Shown in pieces: positions 36,956-44,566 of a stretch of DNA of 64,000 nt (its first letter is position 1; each line of letters begins with the position of its first letter). The DNA is from Paraburkholderia sp. BCC1885 (GTDB taxonomy: Bacteria > Pseudomonadota > Gammaproteobacteria > Burkholderiales > Burkholderiaceae). The position numbers and the translations under genes were made by a program. Location of the stretch: contig NZ_CAAJGM010000011.1 of assembly GCF_900996235.1 (NCBI RefSeq), positions 161,569 to 225,568 of the forward strand, written 5' to 3'. The notes under the pieces were generated by a model that worked only from the letters and a program-made list of their open reading frames with translations, did no database searches and was not told the origin of the DNA.

Positions 36956-37849
36956 ATGGACCGACTGGATGCGATTCGCCTGTTTGTACGCCTCGTCGAA
37001 TGCGGCAGCTTTTCTGCGGTGGGACGCGAGGAAGGCATCGGGCAGCCCGCCGTCAGCAAGCAGATCGGCGCGCTGGAGAGGCATCTCGGCGCGCAACTCG
37101 TTTTGCGCACCTCGCGGCAGGTGGTGATCACCGAGGCGGGACAAACCTTTTACGAGTCGGCCAAGCAGCTCGTGGACGACGTCGACGCCCTCGAATCTTC
37201 CGTGGGAGCGCGCCAGCAGTCGCCACGCGGCGTGGTCAGGATCAATACCGCGCCCGCGCACGGCCGGCTTTGCATTACGCCGCTACTGCCCGAGTTCTTT
37301 CGACAGTATCCCGAGGTCGCGATCGAGTTGTCGGTCTCGGAGCGGCAGGTCGACCTGGTGGGCGACGGCGTCGATCTGGCGATCCGGCACGGACGGCTGG
37401 TCGATTCGTCGCTTACGGCGAAGAAGTTGTCCGAGACGGATTTCGTGCTGGTGGCGAGTCCTGAATATCTCGCCACAAAAGGCGCGCCGCAGCGCCTTGC
37501 CGATCTGGACCGGCATAGCTGCATCGTGTTTGCGAAAGGCCGCGAGCGTTATCCGTGGTCGCTTAGAACCGGGCGGGAGACGGTTTCCTATGTTCCGCAC
37601 GGCTCGCTGATGACGGGTGACGCGGAGCACGTGCGTGCAGCGGTGTTGTGCGGGCTCGGTATCGCGCAGGCGCCGTTCTGGCTGCTCGCGGCAGAGATCC
37701 GCTCGGGCGAGGTACAGGTGCTGTTGCCGGAACTGCAGCCCGCACGAGTGCCGATTCACCTGGTTTATCCGGCCGGCCGGCGGGTGCCGAAGCGAGTGAG
37801 AGTGCTGATGGATTATCTTGTGGCGACGTATGAGCGCGACGAAGTTTGA
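36956..37849 (+). CDS. LysR family transcriptional regulator
   Basis: Start chosen at ATG 36956 (MDRLDAIRLFVRLVECGSFSAVGREEG), giving 297 residues with a typical LysR N-terminus; an in-frame ATG 15 nt earlier is possible. The helix-turn-helix is about residues 15-50 (GIGQPAVSKQIGALERHLGAQLVLRTSRQV). It is divergent from the quinone oxidoreductase gene with about 128 bp between, the usual layout for a regulator and its target. No ligand is predictable. Confidence 0.92.
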   Translation: MDRLDAIRLFVRLVECGSFSAVGREEGIGQPAVSKQIGALERHLGAQLVLRTSRQVVITEAGQTFYESAKQLVDDVDALESSVGARQQSPRGVVRINTAPAHGRLCITPLLPEFFRQYPEVAIELSVSERQVDLVGDGVDLAIRHGRLVDSSLTAKKLSETDFVLVASPEYLATKGAPQRLADLDRHSCIVFAKGRERYPWSLRTGRETVSYVPHGSLMTGDAEHVRAAVLCGLGIAQAPFWLLAAEIRSGEVQVLLPELQPARVPIHLVYPAGRRVPKRVRVLMDYLVATYERDEV

Positions 37850-38032
37850 AGCGGCAATGCGGGATCTAATCCGCCGCTTTCGATTAACCTGTCGGCATGG
37901 GGCGCGGATGGCGGTTACGATTGTCATTGGCCTCCTCCCATAGAATCGTCTCGTCGCCCGCAGACTGCGTGGATAATTCCCGCATTGCCATTTCCATTGG
38001 CATTGCCGTTCACGTGTTCCCCGGAACCCTTC

Positions 38033-39163
38033 ATGGACGCCACCATGGACAGCCGCCCACAACGTCCCGCCGATCCAGGCACAACGCCGCCGCACGGCCT
38101 GTTGCAGCCGGCCGCTGCCGCCAGCGGCTGGCTCGATCGTGTCGACCCTGGTACCCACCGTCGCATCAAAGGCCTGCGGCTCGTCACCGCTTACGGCATC
38201 GCAGCCGCCCTTGGGACGCTGCAGGACATCGCCCACAGCGTGCCTGGCAGCGTCTCGCTGGGCTACCTCGCCGGCAGCTTCGCGTTATGGGCCAGCGTCT
38301 CCGAAGGCAAAACAACCCGCGCCGAATCGAGCCGCGATCTGATCCTGCTGAGCGGCGCTGCCGCTTTAGGCGCGATTCTGTTCGTACTGCTATCGAATCC
38401 GTTGCAACTCATGGGTCGAGGCGCCTCCGAACTGGCGCTGGTGATCGGCGCATTTCTGGTGGGCTACCTCAAACGTTTCGGTGTGCTTGGCGCCGGCGTC
38501 GGATCGCAAATCTACATCGGCGAGTTACTCGCATACGGCACGCATTTAACCGCCACCGATCTATGGGCGATTGCCGTCGCCACCTTGATCGCCGCACTGG
38601 CGTCGGTCGTGCCGCGCATGCTGAGCGGGCCTGCGGAGCGGCCCGTCATCGCGGCGGCGCTCGCGCCTTTACCGAATCCCTTGCCGGGCGGATGCTCGCC
38701 GCAGTTCTTCATGGGCTTGCAGGCGGCCATCGGCGCGTTGGCGATCTGTCTGCTAAACAGGCTGATCAGCCTCGAAGAATCCGCATGGGCGATTACCGCG
38801 TGCACGTATGTCGTCGCCGGTTCGGCAACCGGCACGATACAGCGCGTGCGGCGCCGGATTATCGGCACCTTGATCGGCGTTCCGCTCGGCCTGGCCTGCC
38901 TGCCCGTCGCTGAACATGCGCCGCTGCTGATTTGGGCGGCGGCCGCCATCGCCATGGTCATCTACGCAATGGCGTTGCCGGAGCGCTACGACATCGCCTG
39001 CGGCGCGTTCGCTTTCACGCTGATCGTCACGCTGGCGGCAAGCGGCGTGCATTCGATCCCCCTGCTGGCGGCGCGCGCGTGGGAGACGCTGCTCGGCGGC
39101 GCGATCGGCCTGATCGCCGCCATGTGCATTTTTCCACTGCGATCCGCGAGTCCCGACAAATAG
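38033..39163 (+). CDS. FUSC family inner-membrane protein
   Basis: A polytopic membrane protein of about 376 residues from ATG 38033 (an earlier in-frame ATG at 37985 and a later one at 38045 are possible). After a Pro-rich N-terminus, two blocks of hydrophobic helices are separated by a loop near residues 175-205, the FUSC/aromatic acid exporter-like arrangement, with GSATGTIQRVRRRIIGTLIGVPLG as a family motif in the second block. It lacks the large cytoplasmic domain of AaeB/YccS proteins. It may export aromatic acids or fusaric-acid-like compounds; substrate unknown. Confidence 0.82.
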   Translation: MDATMDSRPQRPADPGTTPPHGLLQPAAAASGWLDRVDPGTHRRIKGLRLVTAYGIAAALGTLQDIAHSVPGSVSLGYLAGSFALWASVSEGKTTRAESSRDLILLSGAAALGAILFVLLSNPLQLMGRGASELALVIGAFLVGYLKRFGVLGAGVGSQIYIGELLAYGTHLTATDLWAIAVATLIAALASVVPRMLSGPAERPVIAAALAPLPNPLPGGCSPQFFMGLQAAIGALAICLLNRLISLEESAWAITACTYVVAGSATGTIQRVRRRIIGTLIGVPLGLACLPVAEHAPLLIWAAAAIAMVIYAMALPERYDIACGAFAFTLIVTLAASGVHSIPLLAARAWETLLGGAIGLIAAMCIFPLRSASPDK

Positions 39164-39201
39164 ACCGCGACGCAACGCGTGCCGCCCGCGCACCTCTAGC
39201 C

Positions 39202-39945
39202 TCAGGCGAGGCCGCCATTCGCACGCAGAATCTGGCCGTTGACCCAGCCGGCGTCGGTTCCAGCGAGGAACGAGACCACGGCGGCAATGTCCTCGGGCTC
39301 GCCCAGGCGTTGCAACGGCGGCATATTCGCGAAGGTCTTGATCTGCTCTTCAGTTTTGCCGTCGAGGAACAGCGAGGTCGCGACCGGGCCGGGCGCAACC
39401 GCGTTCACTGTGATGCGGCGGCCGCGCAATTCTTTCGCGAAGACGCGGGTGAAGGCTTCGACCGCCGCCTTGGTCGCGTTGTAGATCGCGTAGCCCGGCA
39501 TATTCAGCGCGAGCGTCGTGCTCGAAAAATTGACGATGCGCCCGCCCTCGTTCATGCGCGCCGCGGCTTCGCGCAGTGTGTTGAAAGTGCCGCGCACGTT
39601 GATGTCGAAAGTCTGGTCGTACAGCGCGTCGGAGGTTTCGGCGAGCGGCAGCGCTTTCAGCACGCCGGCATTGTTCACCAGCACGTCGATCTTGCCGAGT
39701 TGCTGTTCGACGGTCCCGAACATCGCGCGGACTTCGCCGGCGTCGGCCACGTTGGCCTTGACGGCAATCGCCTTGGTCCCTTGCGCCGAGAGTTCGACGG
39801 CCAGCGCGTCGGCTTCCTTCGAACTCGACGCGTAATTGATGGCAACCGCGAATCCACCGCGGGCGAGCCGGCGCGCCACTTCAGCGCCAATCCCGCGCGA
39901 TGCGCCCGTCACGATGGCAACCTGGCTGTTTTGGGTAATGGTCAT
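39202..39945 (-). CDS. SDR family oxidoreductase
   Basis: A 247-residue short-chain dehydrogenase: TGASRGIG at about residues 14-21, NNAGVLK near 91-97, catalytic Ser in FSSTTLA and YNATK. It is of the 3-oxoacyl reductase-like type common in LysR-linked pairs. The divergent LysR gene at 40082 is separated by 136 bp carrying an inverted repeat, so this SDR is that regulator's probable target. Substrate unknown. Confidence 0.93.
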   Translation of the reverse strand: MTITQNSQVAIVTGASRGIGAEVARRLARGGFAVAINYASSSKEADALAVELSAQGTKAIAVKANVADAGEVRAMFGTVEQQLGKIDVLVNNAGVLKALPLAETSDALYDQTFDINVRGTFNTLREAAARMNEGGRIVNFSSTTLALNMPGYAIYNATKAAVEAFTRVFAKELRGRRITVNAVAPGPVATSLFLDGKTEEQIKTFANMPPLQRLGEPEDIAAVVSFLAGTDAGWVNGQILRANGGLA

Positions 39946-39967
39946 GATGTGCTCCTTGCCGTGAGTG

Positions 39968-39983
39968 ATTCAAGTTACTGAAT
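39968..39983. promoter_or_regulatory. Inverted repeat in SDR/LysR divergent region
   Basis: ATTCA-N6-TGAAT (39968-39983) lies 22 nt before the SDR start and fits the size of a LysR recognition half-site pair. It is a candidate operator for the regulator at 40082. Confidence 0.4.
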
Positions 39984-40081
39984 GGATAAACGTATCTTCG
40001 ACCATTCGATTGCAAAGATAATTACGAGCCGGCTGGTATCATCATTCCATTCACATTAACAATAGACCGCACGAGCCCCGT

Positions 40082-40981
40082 ATGGACCGATTTCAGGAAA
40101 TGCAGGTGTTTATCCGGATCGCCGAGCGCGGCAGCTTTACGCGCGCCTCCGACGACCTGCAGATTCCGCGCGCCACCGTCACCAACCTGATGCAGCGCAT
40201 GGAGGAGCGGCTCGGCACGCGCCTGCTCGAACGCACCACGCGCACGGTGCGTCTGACGCATGACGGCGAGGCGTTTTATCGACGTTGCGTGCGCCTCGTG
40301 GCCGATCTGGAAGAAGCGGAGGGCTCGTTCCGCGACGTCGCGCCGAAGGGATTGCTGCGCGCGAACGTGCAGGGGACGCTGGCGAAAAACTTTGTCGTGC
40401 CCGCCTTGCCCGAGTTCGTCGCGCAATATCCCGGCATCGAGTTGCATATCGGCGAGGACGACCGTCTGGTCGACCTCGTGCGCGAGGGCGTCGATTGCGT
40501 GTTGCGGGCGGGGACGCTGCAGGATTCGTCGATGGTGGGGCGGCGCGTCGCGACCATGGCCCAGGTGACCGTGGCGAGTCCCACTTACCTCGCGCGCTTC
40601 GGTGAACCGGCGACGCTGCAGGCACTCGAAGGCCATCAGGCGGTGAACTACATCTCCAGCGCCTCGGGACGGGCATTGCCGCTGGAATTCACGGTCGATG
40701 GCGAAGTGGTCGAGATGCAGCTTCCATCGGTGGTGTCGGTGAGCGGCGCGGATCTTTACACGGGCGCTGCCGTGGCCGGGCTCGGCATGGTGCAGGTGCC
40801 GCGTTATCGGGTGGCGGGCGAGTTGTCGGCGGGCACGCTGAAGATCGTGCTCGCCGATCTGCCACCGCCGCCGATGCCCGTATCCGTGCTGTATCCGCAA
40901 AACCGTCAGCTTTCGTCGCGGGTCAGAGTATTCGCGCAATGGCTGCGCGAGATTTTTGAAGCGTCGGGACTGGATGGATAA
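40082..40981 (+). CDS. LysR family transcriptional regulator
   Basis: A 299-residue LysR protein of the CrgA/DhcR-like group, starting MDRFQEMQVFIRIAERGSFTRASDDLQIPRATVTNLMQRMEERLGTRLLERTTRTV. The helix-turn-helix is at about residues 18-45 and the ligand domain follows. It is divergent from the SDR gene at 39202, the classic LysR-SDR pair of Burkholderiaceae. It lies just upstream of the type III secretion locus but reads as a separate unit. Confidence 0.93.
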   Translation: MDRFQEMQVFIRIAERGSFTRASDDLQIPRATVTNLMQRMEERLGTRLLERTTRTVRLTHDGEAFYRRCVRLVADLEEAEGSFRDVAPKGLLRANVQGTLAKNFVVPALPEFVAQYPGIELHIGEDDRLVDLVREGVDCVLRAGTLQDSSMVGRRVATMAQVTVASPTYLARFGEPATLQALEGHQAVNYISSASGRALPLEFTVDGEVVEMQLPSVVSVSGADLYTGAAVAGLGMVQVPRYRVAGELSAGTLKIVLADLPPPPMPVSVLYPQNRQLSSRVRVFAQWLREIFEASGLDG

Positions 40982-41085
40982 AGAAGCGGATACGCGAAAT
41001 CGATACGCTAATTCATAGCGTCATCGTGCCGGGCCATCGAGACGTCACGCGGCATCGAGGCACAAGCCGCCGCCTCCCCCAGCGC

Positions 41086-41147
41086 TTCGCATCCGACGCG
41101 CCGCCTTCGCATCCCCGCGCGAACATCCGCTTTCAAACGCCTACATT
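41086..41147 (+). promoter_or_regulatory. hrpII/PIP box promoter for sctD
   Basis: An exact TTCGC-N15-TTCGC (41086-41110) is followed, 31 nt later, by TACATT (41142-41147), matching the YANNNT -10 element expected 30-32 nt downstream. This is the known target layout of AraC-type HrpB (Ralstonia) and HrpX (Xanthomonas). It sits about 80 nt before the sctD start. Confidence 0.85.
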
Positions 41148-41227
41148 AGGGTCGATCGAGCCGGCAAGGCTGGAGCGCCGTGCGGCGCCGCCACCGGATC
41201 CCTTCTCACCGACCCTGTGCGAGCACG

Positions 41228-42466
41228 ATGAAACTGCTGCGGATACTGACGGGCGTCCACGCGGGAGCGCAACTGCAGCTCACGCCGGGGACGCATCGCA
41301 TCGGCGCGGACGACGATGCCGACATCCGCCTCGCCGACTGGCGTGGCGCGGATACGCTGCTGCACGTCGACGCCAGCGGCGTGGTGAGTGCGCAGCGCCT
41401 CGCGCCCGATCACGCAAGCGCGCCGCAAGCGGCAAACACCGACGCCGCGCTGGCCAACAGCTCGCCGAATCTTCCCGTCACGCAGGAAGAAGTCATCCTG
41501 CTGGTCGATTTCGTGCCCATGCAGTTCGACGACACCATCCTGTGCATCGGCGCCGACGATGCAGCATGGCCCTCGGATCTCGATCTGCTTTCCACGCTGC
41601 TTACACGCCCCGCCGAAGCGCGCTTCGCGGCCGAGCGCAAAAAGCGACACCGCTATGTCGGCGCCGTGGTGGCCTGCTTCGCGCTTGGGATCGTGATCGT
41701 CGCCGTATCGCTGCTGACCACCACGCAGATGAGCCGCGCAGCGCTGCCGCACAACGCCGACGAGCGCGCGGAGCGTGTCAGCGAAGCGCTCGCCGCCGCG
41801 CACGTGAGCGGCCTGCATGCGCATGCGCTAGGTAGCACCGTGGTGGTAACCGGCATGGTGGCCACCGCCGCCGACGACGAGGCCGTGCGCACCCTGCTCG
41901 AACGCATTGCGGAGAACGGCATCTCGCGCAATTACGATGTCGCGCAAAACGATGCGCGCAGCATCGAGGATTCGCTGGGGATTGCGGGCGCACACGTGGA
42001 ATATCAGGGCGGCGGCACCTTCGCGGTGACCGGCAAGGTCAGCAGCCGCGCCAGTCTCGATGCCGCGCTCGCGCGGGTGCGCGCGGACCTGGACGCCAAT
42101 GTCCGGGGCATCGTGGTGCAGGCGTCCGAAACCGCCGGCGCCGTGGATGCTCCCGCCGAAGCGTCGTACTCCGAAATGATTTCATCGGACGACGTCAAAT
42201 ATGCCGAAACGCCCGACGGCGTCAAGCACATCTACGCGGTCGATCCACCCGCAGGCGCCTCGGATAGCGACGCGGCTGCGGCAAACGCTGCAAATGCCGC
42301 CAGCGCCGCCAGCACGGCCACGGCAGCCAACGTGAACGCCACCTCCAGCACCGACAACGACACCGTCAGCCGCAGCGCCGACGCAGGCGTGCCGCTGCCC
42401 GACCCCGCCACCCTGCCGGCAGCCGCCGCGCCGTCGTCCGCGAGGCAACACGGCCCGGCAGGCTGA
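41228..42466 (+). CDS. sctD: Type III secretion inner-membrane ring protein SctD (HrpW/YscD family)
   Basis: Start at ATG 41228 (MKLLRILTGVHAGAQLQLTPGTHRIGADDDADIRL) gives 412 residues. Residues 1-100 form the cytoplasmic FHA-like domain of SctD, a single membrane helix lies at about 141-163 (GAVVACFALGIVIVAVSLL), and BON-like periplasmic modules follow (VSGLHAHALGSTVVVTGMV, GTFAVTGKVSSRASLDAAL). The last 60 residues are Ala/Ser/Thr/Asn-rich and look disordered. SctD forms the inner-membrane ring of the injectisome. It is behind a hrpII box and heads a small cluster with needle and chaperone genes. Confidence 0.85.
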   Translation: MKLLRILTGVHAGAQLQLTPGTHRIGADDDADIRLADWRGADTLLHVDASGVVSAQRLAPDHASAPQAANTDAALANSSPNLPVTQEEVILLVDFVPMQFDDTILCIGADDAAWPSDLDLLSTLLTRPAEARFAAERKKRHRYVGAVVACFALGIVIVAVSLLTTTQMSRAALPHNADERAERVSEALAAAHVSGLHAHALGSTVVVTGMVATAADDEAVRTLLERIAENGISRNYDVAQNDARSIEDSLGIAGAHVEYQGGGTFAVTGKVSSRASLDAALARVRADLDANVRGIVVQASETAGAVDAPAEASYSEMISSDDVKYAETPDGVKHIYAVDPPAGASDSDAAAANAANAASAASTATAANVNATSSTDNDTVSRSADAGVPLPDPATLPAAAAPSSARQHGPAG

Positions 42467-42495
42467 TTCTCACTCAGGAAACCCAGGAGATCGAT

Positions 42496-42744
42496 ATGTA
42501 CGAGCAACTCGAACCCTATAGCAGCGACTTCAACGACTTGCCGAAGAGGCTCGCCGACCCGGCCGGCGCGCCGCGCATCGAAGCCATCCGTCACGCGCTC
42601 GACAAGACCGCCCAGCAGATCAGCGAGACGCAAGGCGCGAGCGACCTCGATCGCAACAATCTGGCGAAGCTGTATCGCGGCTTTCTGGCTGCGTCGCGCG
42701 TGCTGGCGCGGCTTCAGGAAAAACAGGGCGCCGCACTCGCTTGA
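42496..42744 (+). CDS. Small type III secretion co-chaperone-like protein (SctE/HrpX-like)
   Basis: An 82-residue, mostly helical acidic/basic protein, starting MYEQLEPYSSDFNDLPKRLAD with AGGAG before the ATG and 29 bp after sctD. Size and position (between ring protein and needle genes) fit the EscE/YscE/SsaE needle co-chaperones or the HrpX protein of Ralstonia-type clusters. Those keep needle subunits from polymerising early in the cytoplasm. The family call rests on context and length more than on motifs. Confidence 0.6.
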   Translation: MYEQLEPYSSDFNDLPKRLADPAGAPRIEAIRHALDKTAQQISETQGASDLDRNNLAKLYRGFLAASRVLARLQEKQGAALA

Positions 42745-42891
42745 CGGGAGCCCCCTGCCGGCGCGCGGCGGTCATGATGGCGGCCGCGCCCGGTCAACGC
42801 GCTAGCTGTGCCGGTATGCGGCCACAACGGCCGGCACGGCAGCAGGTCTCGATGTAGGCCACTTTTCGTTCCACACCCACTGGAGGTTCTC

Positions 42892-43059
42892 ATGTCCGTA
42901 GGAAGCGCAGGCTCGATGATGCAAGGTCTCACCAGCGAGATGGACCAGATGACCGAAATGTCTGCTCAGATGCAGGTCGAGCAGAGCATGTACGCATCGG
43001 TCTCCGATATCGCCAAGAGCGGTGCCAGCAACGTCAAGAGCGCCGCGCAAGGCAGCTAA
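42892..43059 (+). CDS. Candidate type III secretion needle/pilin subunit
   Basis: A 55-residue protein (start MSVGSAGSMMQGLTSEMDQM, GGAGG 5 nt before the ATG; the longer frame upstream has no ribosome site). It is one Met/Gln/Ser-rich amphipathic hairpin with no Cys, ending SDIAKSGASNVKSAAQGS. Needle and Hrp pilin subunits are small helical-hairpin proteins whose C-terminus drives polymerisation, and Ralstonia HrpY is in a comparable position. At 55 residues it is shorter than most needles (about 65-85). Its C-terminus resembles that of the protein at 43733-44272. Confidence 0.6.
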   Translation: MSVGSAGSMMQGLTSEMDQMTEMSAQMQVEQSMYASVSDIAKSGASNVKSAAQGS

Positions 43060-43182
43060 GCGGCCTTAGCCCGGCAGGCGCATCGCTGCGCGTTTGCGCG
43101 TGGGGCGGTGCGCCGTCGACGCGGCCGGTGCATGTCCCGTGCGTGCATCGGCCGTCTTTCGCTGCGTTATCGAGGTTCAGGC

Positions 43183-43638
43183 ATGAGCAGTGAGCGCTAT
43201 ACCCAGCTGATCGCCGATCTGTGCGCGACCGTCGGTCTCGGCGACGCCGACCACGTCCTGCGCACGCGCTCGATCGAAGTCGAAGGCTTCGACGTGCGGC
43301 TCGATTACTTCGAGCGCGACATCGACGCGATGTACGCCAATTTCCACTTCGGCACGGTGACAGCCGGGCGCACGCTCGCGGTATTTCGGCTGATGCTCGA
43401 AGCCAATCTGCTGATCTATGCACAAGACCAGGCGCAACTGGGACTCGACACCGACTCGGGCGGCGTCGTTCTAGTGCTGCGTCTGCCGTTCTCCGACGAC
43501 CTGAACGGCGAGGCGCTTGCCGATCTGCTCGCGCACTACGCCGAACATGGCCGCTACTGGCGGCAAAACATCGTGGAATCGAACGACGAAATGTTCGAAG
43601 GCGTCGCCTCGGGCGAGTTCTTCTGGTTGCGGGCTTGA
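43183..43638 (+). CDS. CesT family type III secretion chaperone
   Basis: A 151-residue acidic protein (start MSSERYTQLIADLCATVGLGD). It has the alpha-beta pattern of Tir/CesT class I chaperones: an N-terminal helix, strands VEGFDVRLDYFERDIDAMYANFHFG, a leucine-rich dimer helix (FRLMLEANLLIYAQDQAQLGLD) and VVLVLRLPFSDDLNGEALADLLAHY. Class I chaperones keep one or few effectors ready for secretion. It follows the needle candidate by 123 bp. No effector is directly adjacent on the same strand, so its client may be the 43733 or 44567 product. Confidence 0.8.
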   Translation: MSSERYTQLIADLCATVGLGDADHVLRTRSIEVEGFDVRLDYFERDIDAMYANFHFGTVTAGRTLAVFRLMLEANLLIYAQDQAQLGLDTDSGGVVLVLRLPFSDDLNGEALADLLAHYAEHGRYWRQNIVESNDEMFEGVASGEFFWLRA

Positions 43639-43732
43639 ACGGTTAAATGGGCCCAGGCAGGATTGAGCGGCCAGGCAAGGGCCTAAATCGCTAAAAGGGC
43701 TTCCGAAACGGCTTAAAGCCCCTGGCTTCCCA

Positions 43733-44272
43733 TCAGCCCTTCGCGGCGTTTTCTACATTCTGTGCGCCCGTTTCGGCAATCTTGGCGATCTCACTGGCCT
43801 CCGCTTGCTCGATCTGCATGATCGAACCGACCACGCTCATCCCCGCCGAGACGAGCCCAGCCCCCGCCTGCGCGAGCCCCCCGACATTACTCGACACCGC
43901 CGAAGCATTCTGCAGCAGCCCGCCAAGTCGTCCGCCGCCCATATTCCCGAGCCGCGCCGATGCATCGTGCAGCAGGTTGCTGACGCGCCCGCTCACGCTG
44001 GTCTTCGAGCCAGGCCCACCGGGCACGTATGGCGTGCCGCCGCGTTCGGTGGTGGAAGGTTTTGCCGCGAACGACGCACGCGCACCGCCACCCGAAGACT
44101 TGCCGCCAGTTTTCAGCGCATTCAGGCCGTTCAGCACGGCGCCCCCTTGCGGACCGGCCTGTGCACCGGTTTCAGCAGCCTTGCCGCCGCCCACCGGCGT
44201 AGAAGACGGCGTGACGGCATCCGCAAGTGGCGCGAGGCTGCTGTGACCGCCGATCGACGGAGTTTTCGTCAT
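43733..44272 (-). CDS. Type III secretion-linked protein with needle-like C-terminus
   Basis: A 179-residue protein with GGAG 8 nt before the ATG and a hrpII box upstream on its own strand. Residues 1-130 are Gly/Ala/Ser/Thr/Pro-rich and look disordered. The C-terminus (VSAGMSVVGSIMQIEQAEAS then IAKIAETGAQNVENAAKG) resembles the end of the 55-residue needle candidate in pattern (EQxxxxxxSxIAKxGAxNVxxAAxG). It may be an inner rod, pilus variant or secreted translocon part. I do not recognise a named family. Confidence 0.75.
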   Translation of the reverse strand: MTKTPSIGGHSSLAPLADAVTPSSTPVGGGKAAETGAQAGPQGGAVLNGLNALKTGGKSSGGGARASFAAKPSTTERGGTPYVPGGPGSKTSVSGRVSNLLHDASARLGNMGGGRLGGLLQNASAVSSNVGGLAQAGAGLVSAGMSVVGSIMQIEQAEASEIAKIAETGAQNVENAAKG

Positions 44273-44379
44273 GGTGCTGGCTCCTGATGGAACTGCGGGT
44301 TGAAACTACGGGTTGCACCGCGCCCAGTCGCGATGAAAGCAGCGCGGGCGCAGGAACAATATGACTCGCATCCTCTCCG

Positions 44380-44441
44380 ACCATACTGCTGCGTCCGCAT
44401 GCACACGCCGCCCGGCGCGAAACCGCGTCACCCGACGCGAA
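44380..44441 (-). promoter_or_regulatory. hrpII/PIP box promoter for the 43733-44272 gene
   Basis: On the minus strand TTCGC (44441-44437), N15 and TTCGC (44421-44417) are followed 31 nt later by TATGGT (44385-44380), a YANNNT -10. The transcript would start about 110 nt before the gene at 44272. Confidence 0.85.
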
Positions 44442-44474
44442 GCCGCCCTCGAAGGGACAGGCCCGCACGCGCGC

Positions 44475-44536
44475 TTCGCCCCCGCGCTCGCCGTTTCGCA
44501 CCGCGCCGTCTGCCCGACGCGGCTTGCCGGCACACT
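44475..44536 (+). promoter_or_regulatory. hrpII/PIP box promoter for the acetyltransferase gene
   Basis: TTCGC (44475-44479), N15 and TTCGC (44495-44499) are followed 31 nt later by CACACT (44531-44536), again YANNNT. It lies about 30 nt before the ATG at 44567, and forms a divergent pair with the minus-strand box at 44380-44441. Confidence 0.85.
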
Positions 44537-44566
44537 ACGGAGCAGCCTCATTCACCGGATCCGATC

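Noticed and set aside
37849..37984. Hairpin after the LysR gene as terminator
   Set aside because: The AAGCGGC/GCCGCTT arms are far apart and the T-run is only three bases.
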